Positions 23,901 to 31,700 of a stretch of DNA of 42,632 nucleotides are shown here, in pieces (within the stretch, counting starts at the first letter, position 1; each line of letters begins with the position of its first letter). The position numbers and the translations under genes are program-made. The DNA comes from a virus. Under the pieces are notes generated by a model. The model did no database searches. It was not told the origin of the DNA and worked only from the letters and a program-made list of their open reading frames with translations. The stretch spans positions 1 through 42,632 of the IMG/VR virus record IMGVR_UViG_3300025669_000073, one strand, 5' to 3'.

Positions 23901-25739
23901 CTTCGACTTCTCCGGGGACACCTTTGGACTCGCCTTCGCGTCAGGCGGCGCCTGGGGCTCTGGCGGTACCGCGCGAGTGACCGCCTTGCCTTCGGGAGCG
24001 TTGCGGCCGACCGGGCTCAGCTTTCGCAGAGCTGCCCCCAGCGCGACCTTGACGATCTTGCCGAGACTCTTGCGGCCCTTCACGTCCTCTGCGTCCGTGG
24101 CTGCATTCTTCTCCGCCGGGGTCGGCTTTTTGAGCGTGGGGACGGCCGGTGTGCCCGTCTTGAGCGCGCGGGCCTCGCGGCGCTTCGCGGCCTTCTCCGC
24201 CTTGCGCGCAGTAGCCATCATATCGTTGATCTTGGTCTCGGTCTCCAAGTCCAGAACCCGCTCGAACACGTTGGGCGCCACTTCCAGCGCCTTCGGCTCC
24301 GCGGGCTCCGCCCCCGCCGGGGTCGGCTCGCGGTCCTCGACGTGGGGCGCGGGCGGGGTAGCCAGCGCTGCCAGGATCGGCCCATGGTCTCCGCCCCACT
24401 GCGCTGCGGGGATCTCCCCGAACCCGTAGGACAACACATTGTCGAGCATCATCCGGGCGAATCCGGGGTCCGGCTTGGTCGAAGTGTGGGGCCCGTAGGG
24501 TCCGCCGGCCGTGGTCTGGTCAAGGATAAGCTGGCCTTCAGCGGTGATCTTGAAAATCACCTCAGAATCTACGACCAAGTCTCCGTTCATCTCGCGGTAG
24601 TGGGTGAGCATGAGCAGGGGCCCGTGGCGCTCAATCGTCAGAGGTAGGAAGGGCTCGTTGTAGAGCTTCAGGTAGAACGATGAGCCCACCGACAGGGCCT
24701 TCGGCGGGAGACCTAGCTGGTTGAACAGGCGGGTGACGGCCTTTGCTCCGGCCCCGGATTGCTTCGACGTGGGCAGGAGCGCGGTCCCGCGCATGTTCTC
24801 CAGGCTCCCCATATCCATGAGCCTCCGGGTCTGCGTCTCGTTCATCTCGTAGAGGCTGATCGGACGGCTCCCGGGACTGGGGAACGTGATCGTCTCCGCC
24901 TTGCGGTCCCAGATTCCCTCTGGCGCACACTTCGCAGCAAAGTAGCGCCACGCCGCCGAGATCCGCGACGCGAGGCCGGTCCACTCGGGCATGACGATCC
25001 CGCTGCCCTTGGAAGCCTCGCCGGCCTTGCGGGCGGCTTCCTCGCGCTGGCGCTGTTCGGCGTCGGTGAGCGGCCGGTCGGTGGCGGTCGCGGTGTCCTG
25101 CTCAGGCTTCACCTCTGCGGGCTCGGCCACCTTGGCCGCGCCGATCTGCTCGCGGACCGCCTCGAGGCGGTCTCCGAGGGCGGACAGTTCCGCCGTCTTC
25201 GTCTCCCATTCGGACGTGTTGTCGGGATCGTTGTGCGAAAGCCAGTCCAGGGCCGCCATGATCTCGCGGCGCCGGTTCTCCAACTGCGCCAGCGTCGGCA
25301 AGCGGGCCGTCTGGTGGGCCGCGGAAGGCTCCCGCTTCTTTTTGCCGGCCTTCCCTGCCTCATCGGTCGAAGCGCTTGCGGGGGCCTTGCCGGCGTCCTC
25401 ATCGGCCTTCGGCGTGCTCGCCAGCGCCGTCGCGATCTGTTCGAGCTTGCGCTTGGCGATGTCAACGAAGTGCTCGAACGCGGACCGGGTCTGCGTGCGG
25501 CGCTTCCCGAGCGACGCTTCAGACACCACTCCCTTGCGGCGGGCCTTCAGGTCCTCTGCGTAGGTGTAGGCCCACCTCATCTTGCCGGCGATCATGCGCT
25601 TGACGCGCCGAATGTACTTGTGTGCGCGGAAGCCGCCGCCGTCACCGAGGGCCTTTGTCAGCTCGTCCGGCTCACCGAGGTACACGTCGCCGTAGTCCTC
25701 ATGGGCCCGAAGTACGCGCAGGAGAATGTCGTCTCGCAT
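17913..25739 (-). CDS. DarB-like giant protein: N6-adenine methyltransferase fused to SNF2-type helicase (2608 aa)
   Basis: Domains in order: an HKYIRR...YTY motif (residues 40-60); a charged, helical linker; a DUF6908-like segment with LTHYREMNGDLVVDSEVIF (about 350-430); an N6-adenine methyltransferase with YSGWGG, EYYTPP, motif I EPGCGSG (767-773) and motif IV NPPYG (843-847); a long connector; and a superfamily-2 helicase with DVGLGKT (1574-1580), DEAH (1812-1815), TATP (1868-1871) and EGRGVRQG (2175-2182). The key residues of both enzymes are present. Methylase-helicase fusions of this kind include phage P1 DarB, an internal head protein that protects injected DNA from type I restriction. 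Lying between terminase and portal genes fits a packaged protein. Start ATG 25739 has GAGG upstream. No target-recognition domain is obvious. Confidence 0.85.
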   Translation of the reverse strand: MRDDILLRVLRAHEDYGDVYLGEPDELTKALGDGGGFRAHKYIRRVKRMIAGKMRWAYTYAEDLKARRKGVVSEASLGKRRTQTRSAFEHFVDIAKRKLEQIATALASTPKADEDAGKAPASASTDEAGKAGKKKREPSAAHQTARLPTLAQLENRRREIMAALDWLSHNDPDNTSEWETKTAELSALGDRLEAVREQIGAAKVAEPAEVKPEQDTATATDRPLTDAEQRQREEAARKAGEASKGSGIVMPEWTGLASRISAAWRYFAAKCAPEGIWDRKAETITFPSPGSRPISLYEMNETQTRRLMDMGSLENMRGTALLPTSKQSGAGAKAVTRLFNQLGLPPKALSVGSSFYLKLYNEPFLPLTIERHGPLLMLTHYREMNGDLVVDSEVIFKITAEGQLILDQTTAGGPYGPHTSTKPDPGFARMMLDNVLSYGFGEIPAAQWGGDHGPILAALATPPAPHVEDREPTPAGAEPAEPKALEVAPNVFERVLDLETETKINDMMATARKAEKAAKRREARALKTGTPAVPTLKKPTPAEKNAATDAEDVKGRKSLGKIVKVALGAALRKLSPVGRNAPEGKAVTRAVPPEPQAPPDAKASPKVSPEKSKAPRPRKTGDVPVPEPAHGSTRTEGGRMYAWDHASLAWVRVEPIDRGQAHALLLQRLAGTIKAVKNAPQFGGRKGWGMVNREKGNLTATAMARHLIEAGRAPTAGEREILRGYSGWGGASGTGSLTEYYTPPTVVAAMWEALKDLGLRPGHRVLEPGCGSGSFIEQAPEGVRCIGVELGQMALTERPAGELDPAVEIAKVLHEPNGHEIWQSDISDFALTDGREFDFIVGNPPYGKRVNAKASGDKSDTVSLERYSMEMGLDKLADNGYVAMLMPASSMGVSVSGFGAGEGPGAIREWRKRLLTKGQLVAAYRLPTEVFKQGGCAMGADIMIFRAHPRELRERLQGATTTQLTEMGLYDDEFVAGHYFSGRGAANMLGEFSRPPTFDERLAQLEGALKVAETDDERERIAASIANVKVYTEGGKGGNLTGLKQSSSTLCKGDPDAPFGMTPETLATLLDPATRDPQTFADGDVIKKLASGREQLDRITAANKKPYAISKPGDTRHDPATGTKYVLMPDGMWLSRDKLPEVHNLDSEGTSAAVEDAEKIAAVSAALNLAMLEGDRIAALEQQQKLGPMVRQYLEDHGNPHRIKGVKALRKAKGDAERRTFLHMMMLFGKDGSFSEILTREPNAAERSKREIADASSLSSVTEYLADTSRDIRVSDILEKWTGGTGDDEHRGAEVRQWLVASTDYFPEPYPPGAWSHRADFLSGNLIGKAEDLKRARAGMPNQELAAQYDAAIAVLEANTHEMNFDQIRIDMRADWMPDEVLTGYFQHVVRGMGYGENVAAKITIVNDGTITDIHGLDRQNRSEITHQNYEILWTLLRHLNRVPLGSEGQKELMSMHRDHFKDWLAGQDDLRQLVEQTYSSIYGAWTPVAYSNEDPVPKGRNNQTLDEAIVTLEGKIAAQSDPQKKAKLERRLKGTRKRAATEGGKAVNLKLYPFQASSANRAIAEGRGLIALDVGLGKTPIGVTIAAHLAAMGNERTMLPVPKQTLSNWYEEFKVWAPGVDVLMIGLKWDAKKIDKKTGKPGAWVEESADEKAKKLMEVQAGLHQVILCTHDLTNAIRLSENADKRLTQDEILTRRKGAIEELKEKHAKSGSKEDDGVKVTEGDWLRFNATLAGPAPVSEEEAESLLASLEIIAARLSQGDTKKDARRLKAIEEIIRNETARADKLSYGEESEATRGIDWDSLGIRNMIVDEAHAYKNLYTAVDPDQPGSVANMGGRAESIRARQMEKKCRFMREQRGDEKGVFYMTATPCKNSPMELYNLFAQTDPALLRTLGIETPFAFVNRYCQIEDRQGLSLAGEVEMKPTLVGFQNLDELRILMGRAMDRKTASEVGLEVPTVSRVTHEIAMDDDQQAATTAIREYVDTLKHMSRQEAKAQDINVIAELGRCLSKMEGVAMDMDLLAERKGKVENVGEDADENPLTNLPIPKDHWKRSPKYRALAKAASEVYKAGVDVDGTNIKTGQIIFAERTTSHQRIKQHLIEQGIPEDQIAIINAKVTPSSADRQAIADAFRAGDIRIVIGNTATAGEGINLQDWCSDIHHLDQRWEPGSMHQREGRGVRQGNQIGHVRIHDYFAERSAEGIRAQNVRGKATWQEALFSGSEMVDFGDPGMEMEEMLAYFAEDPEAARAALGVAKRAFAKREIEQQQDVADDLWSRVQKSRALIRRTAPSSNAHKSAVQRVEVDERRLARLEHWKHKDLLAVKEPMLWDHDSGVFVREGTMFEVTGSGYYKDPKKVVVDYVEAEQNRATVHFLGSPNHTMTLTLENLRDGSIIVPNEYRPKDTQKYEIHALTLGAASAPYDGKAEIESLLGKPGEDKWWHGALSDLRFVPDAQIAAASDAIQDWEERERRKASVYGERTWVVTNGGKTRVVNSRTELQPNERHVLPTAADRELVFKALQEKVYERSQEAQSGGRDPDSAVRASGKDDPDTRKLLDTLKSYWGETRSAANVYQKWQTEVPHPAEKAFGHPVSLRLALAAAGTRRAAARR

Positions 25740-25747
25740 GGTTGCCT

Positions 25748-28700
25748 CTACAGCGTGGGTTCTGAATCCCTGTAGTATTCGCTCTTCGCGGTGTTCGATT
25801 CGCGGTATTCCGGATCGTGGTACCAGTCAACGAACGACGCTTCATTCTTCCAGCGCGGGATCTCCGGCTGCGAGTCGTCTACCAGCTGCGCGAAGCCCTT
25901 GTCGGCCTTGATCTTGGCGATCCAATGGTCGCGGTCCCCGATCTCGTCATGCAGGTCGGGGTGCTTGTCCGCAAGCACCGTTGCCATCTTCTTTGCCGCG
26001 GTCGCGTTTCGGAATCTGACGGGCGCCATATCTCCGTTCGGGCCATAGACGCGCCGATCCTCCGAAACCACGAAACCCTTGCGCTGCATGCCGCGGACGT
26101 TCTTTCGGTCGGTCCCATCACTCACGGACGCCCAGGCTTTCTTGCTCCACGTCTTTCGGGCCGGGTCGGCCGGCGGGGCGTGCTTGCCGATCTGCTCTGC
26201 CCCGTCCGCCGCTACCTTCGATTCCTCGCCATGATTCTGCGTTGCGTCGAGGGTCTTCGCGGCGCTCGCGTTGGGGGCGTGCTGCTCCATATACTCCGCG
26301 CGCTTCGTAGCGTCGGACAGGGTGAATGCCGGCGAGCCCAGCGTTAGACCGCTTCCCGCGTGAACCACGCTCCACCGGCCGTCGTCTTCGATCTTCTCGA
26401 CGATGTAGTTCCCTTTTCTGTGGCCTTCGTACTCCTGATCCCATCCGACCCCGTTGTCTGCCTTCGTGATCTGGTGCGTAGCCTTCTCGCCCCACCCTTC
26501 AGGGACGGGCTCGGCGCCGGTCTTCGCAGCGGCCTTCTCGCCAGCCGCTTTCATCTTTGCAGCGGCCCCCTCGACGTTGGCCGCCTGCACCACGCCCTCT
26601 GCCTCTGCAATGGCCGCGTCGCGGTCCGCCGCCGGCATGCCAGGGCCACCGGCCGATAGCTTCGCGGCAATCGCTCGTAGCTTCTCCGCTACCGCTGGCG
26701 CGTAGGTCTTCCCCTTCTTGCCCTTGCCGGGCTTGGCGACCATGGCGGCCATCTTCTCCACGCGAGCGACCGCGCGACCGTGGGCGGCGGCGCCCTTGTC
26801 CGTGGTCACGTCTGCGGTGGCATCCTTGACGACGGTGCGCGCCGCGGGCTCAGCCTCTTCGTCGTCATCGTCGAAGGTCGGCATCTTCCCGCCGAACGCT
26901 GCGAACTCCGCGGCCAGCGGGTCCACCTTCGGGGCTTGCTTCGGTGCGGCGACTGCGGCGGCCTTCATGCGATCCGCGGCGGTGCCCTTGCGGGTGGCGG
27001 GGCCGCCACCCGCCCCGTCAGGGGCAGGGGCGGGTGTGGGGGTGGGCTTTGTAGCGGGGGGTGTGCCCAGGAGAGCGGTCACGGCCTCTTTCGTCAGCGT
27101 CTTCGGGCGCTCATCCTGCATGAACTTCGCAGCGCCCTTGTCGCGCAAGGCTCGCGCGCTGTCGGTCAGGAACCTCTCGTCGCCTGTCGATTCGTAGGTT
27201 CGTAGGTTCGAGGCTGCTGCGTTCACCCTCCCTTGCAGCGCCCGCAGGGCCGCCCTGTCGGTCTCGCTGGCGCCTTCCATGGCGGCGGTCATCGCCACCA
27301 CGGTGCGGTCCCCCTGCGTGGACGGGTGGTCCGCTCCGAACCTGCCCGCCTTCGCCGCTTGCTTGCCGGCGGCGTACTCGTCGGACGCGGCCCTCTTGGC
27401 CTCCGGGTCTTCCGGCTCTAGGTGCCCCTTCACCCGTGCCTTGGCTTCTGCCAGCGTCTCGCCTTCGAGGATGGGGCCCATGGAGGTGTTGCGTGAGTCT
27501 GCCTCGCTCAGCTTTTCGATGTATCTCTCGGCTGCCGCCTTCGTCCTGTGCTTCCTGACGGTGGCCTTGCCGCCCTCTCCGACCGACGCCGTTACGTACT
27601 CGGGTTCGCCGCCACCCGCCGCCGCCTTCATCTTCTGCGCAGCGGTCCTATCATCCTTCGCCGCCACGTTCGGATCGGGGTTCTCTGGCGGTTCGATGCC
27701 AGCGGCCCAGTAGACGGCTTTCGCTTGAGCATCGGTGAGCTTGTTCGCCTTGACGGCCTTCTCTACTGCAACCGTGGTGACTTGCGCCGGGGAGTGCTCC
27801 GGCTTCGCTCCGGCCGCGACGGCGTCGTCTTCGTGCCCGTGCATCGCCACGGACTGGCTCAGGTACCCGTCACGCGCATCGACGCCGGCCTCGCTGATCG
27901 CGGACGCGGCTTCCCGCGCTGCCTGAGCGTTCGGGCCAATGCGGAACTTCTCTGCGTACTTCGCCAGTCCGGTCGCGTGCTCGCGCAGCTTGTCCGCGTA
28001 CCGCCCGCCCCGCTCCATATGCGTATCGTGGGCGTTCTCCGACTCCGCAAGGGCGTCCTCAATCCCATCCTTGCGATACTTCCCGGGCGCCATGAAGTCG
28101 CTATCCAAGACTGCGCTATCGTGCAGTTCAATCGCCAGATTGGCGCGGTCTTCGTGCGGCGTGTTCCCGCCCGTGTGAAGCGAAGAATCCCGCCACGAAA
28201 GGTCGTCGAGCGGGTCTTTCGCTGCATTGGCGGATTTGCCTTCCTCGACGATCATGTCGTGCTCCGAAGGCGTCACGATTGTGTCGTGAGACTCCGCCTC
28301 CGGGCCCGCCGTCCTGATCTCGGATTCCAGACTCTCGACGTGCTCATTCAGCGCGTCCGTGTACGCCTTCTCTTTTTCGTCCGCGTCCGCGCCATAGAAG
28401 CCGTGATACCCTTCGTTCGCTTCAGCGGCGGCCTTGATCTTCAGCGCGTGAGCCATCTCCGACGCGAGGGTATGGTGCGCGGTCGTGAACGCTTCCGATT
28501 GCTTCGATCCGCCGCCGGGCGTTCGGTGGGCGCCCGCTTCGTGCAGCCTGCGGATCTGGCCTTGAATGTCCGTGATTTTCCCCAGGGCCTCATCAGCCAG
28601 GGCTCCGCGGTCCGTGTCCCTCAAGAACCGCTCATGCGCTCGCCATTGCGCGAGGCGCTGATTGAGCATGTTGACGCCCTCGCGACCCGTGACTACCTGC

Positions 28701-31700
28701 CCGGTCGCCCGGTCTATCGCGGTCACGGGCCCGCCGTCCCGACGCGGCTTTGTGGCGCCGAAAATGTCCCCGGTCCTACTGACGCGCTTCGCCTGTTCCT
28801 TGGCGCCGCTGGCGGCTCCTCGGAGCTTCGCGGCGGCCTTACTCTCGGCCTTCATCTTCTCCGCCACTACGGCGGTGGCGGCGGTGGCCTTCTCCTGCCC
28901 GGCGGCTTTCTTCCCCCAGTTACCGGCCAGCGCCCGGTCGGCGTCGGCCATTTTCTTGACATTTGCGATTGCCTTTTTGCTCACCGGCCGCGGGAACCCG
29001 GTGGACTCCCCGCTGGTGAGTTGGGCGTCACCGTCCGACAACTGGCCCGCAAGGGCCGCCCATCGATCCATGGCGGCTGCGCTTCGCTCCCAATCCTTCG
29101 CCGCTTGGCGGAGCGTCGCCGTGCCAGCGGCGTCCCCAGCATTCCGCACCTTCTGCTGTGCGTCGGTGTCTGGGCGAGCCGACAGGAATTCCGCATCGAC
29201 GGCCTTCCATTCCTTCAGCTTCGCAGCTCGCGAGGCGCCCGCGTCGGCCCCGAGCGCCGTGTCGGCCGCGGCGCCCATCTTCTCCGCCGCCGTGGGCTTG
29301 GGCGTCTTCAGGGCGGCAATGCGACCGGCGAGCGCCACGGTATGCTCCGCATGAGCCCTCCGGGCCTTGTCGGCCTTCGCCTTGTCCGCGTCCGACCAGT
29401 CCAGGGGGAGCATGACAAGGCTGTCCGATATGGCCTTGTGGCGCTTCATCGCATCGCGAATGTCGCCTTCCGTCTTGTAGCTCTCCGGCGGCTTCATTTC
29501 CGGGGCGTACTGAAGCGTATCGTCCACGGTGTACGAGTCGTCGGCCGCTTTCTTGTCGGGCTCGTACCCCCACGCCGTAGCCATCTCGACGCCCTTCGGC
29601 GTCAGTCGGTAGTCTTGCGTTCCGGCCTTCCGGTCCGCGCCTGTGCGCTCCGCGAGCCCGGCGGCGACAAGGGCTTTCGCGGCTTTCTTCTCTCCTGCGG
29701 AAGATACGCCGGACGATGCCCCTGGCCCGTCCTCGCTGCGCCGATTCGATAGAATTGCCAGCAACGTACTCGCCATGCCGGTAGGCTTGGCCGGGCCGTC
29801 CGCGGCGGTCATCTTGTCGGCAGCGGTCGGCTTCGGCGCCGCGTCGGGAGTGCGGATCTCCGCCTCTAACGCTTCGGACATAGACCGCACGGCATTGTTC
29901 ACGCCCGAGGTCAGTTGTTTGCGTTTCTCCCGGAGCGCTTCATTCCTCTTGTCGCGCTCCGCCTCGTTGCTCATATCCGGGTTGTAGTAGCTGGATTCCG
30001 CCGTTATCCGCTCGACAGCGCCTTGCAGGGCCGCACGGACAACCTTGCGGGCCTCTGCCGCGCTTCGGGGCGGTCTGATACTTCCGATCAGCGCTCCGCC
30101 GGACGTGTAGCTTGGCGTGTCTCCGTCCCACACCTCTCCGCGGGCCGTCCGGGGCTTGCCCGAGACGATCCCCCACTTGCCCGCAGAATTCGCCACGCCG
30201 CTGCCGAAATCCTTGAGAGCAGCGCGCGCCAGTGGAGCCGCGACGAACCCGTCAAACTTCACGAGATGGCCGACCCCGGCCGCTTCGGCGGCCTCCGAAA
30301 CCGAGCGGGCCACAGACTGGGCCTTCGGGGCTTCTGGCTTCGGAGTCTCGCCCTCTGCGCCCTTGCCAGTTGGCGCGGGCTCGCGTGCCTTGTCTATCTC
30401 CGCATTGACGCGCTGCCAGAGGCGGGTGAGCCCGAGCGACGTCTTCGACGAGTAGCCCGCCTCTTCCGTTTCTCCGCGCCGCTTGTGCTCTGTGGAATTC
30501 TCGTCTTCTCCGTTGGACTCTTGCGTCAGGAAGTCCGCCCACCGCTGCATATCCTTGGGGTCGGACGGGAGTGTCAGCACGCCCTTGCCGGCCGCTGCGG
30601 CAATCTCCCGGGCCGTGTCGCCCTCTGGACTGTCGTCCTCGAGGTACTTATCCGCGAGAGTATCCTTGATCCACCCGCCCCCGAATCCGCCCATGCGAAT
30701 CTTCGGCCCCTTGCCGGCCTCGCCGCCCTTCACGCCCGTTGTCCGGGCCGGCGGCTCCGTCTGCGGCGCGGCCTTCATGCGATCCGCGGCGGTGCCCTTG
30801 CGGGCCGCTGCGACCGATTCGTGTAGGTAGGCGTCGTGCAGCTTGTCAACGATCCCCAGAACCGTCTTGCGGTCGTATTCCCGCTCGACGGCGCCCGCCA
30901 GCTTCGCAGCGTCGGCCCACTCGCCATCCTTCAGCGCTTGCACCAGGGCCTTGGCATCGGCCGCAGGGATGCCCCCGCGGCGCTCCAAGCCTTTGATGCT
31001 CTGCTCGGCCCCCGCGAGTGTCACTTCGCCGGCCGTCTTCTCAGGCGCCCCGTAGACCCGCTCATGGTCCGCAAGATCCTTTAGGCGCCCGGCCTTCTGT
31101 TTCGTGGACCCGTGCTTCTGCGAAGCGTCCACCTCACCGCGCAGCCGGCGGTGGCGGGCCGTGAGGCTATCGCGCTGCTCGTAGTGCATGAGCGTGCGCA
31201 GGTTCGCTTCGGTCATATTGATGATGTTGCCGGACTCATCGTGCTTGACCGTGATCATGCCCTTGTCGGCATCGACCTTGGATATGTGGTAGTGCCCGCC
31301 GTGCGCCTTGAACGAGGATCCGACCTTCAGGTGCTCTGAGTGAACGATCCCGTGCTTCGTGCCCGGTACGGAGTACCAGTAGCGGTAGCTCTGTTTGCCG
31401 CGCGCGTTCGTGTAGGGCGTGCGTTTGATGTACTTGTGGCTCGCGCCCTTCACGAGTCGGAGATCCTCGTCTACCTCGATTGCGATGAGCACGGCGCCGT
31501 CCGGGATCTCGCCCAGCGCGAGGGCGTCTCGGTTGACCATGGCCTTTGCCATGTTCATGCGCCCGACCATGGCCGCGGCTTGGTTCCCGCCGATGGGTTC
31601 CGGTATCCGCCAACTCTTCGCCGCTTCGTCCGGCCCCTTCTTGGCCCTCGCAGGCGGCTTCCAGGGCTCGCTTGGATCCTTCGTGATCCGGCCCCGGAGT

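Noticed and set aside
27548-29752. Plus-strand open frame of 734 codons opposite the HD giant gene
   Set aside because: It mirrors an Ala/Lys/Asp-rich coding frame in GC-rich DNA; its translation is Arg/Leu/Gly-rich with no domain, and there is no sensible start site.
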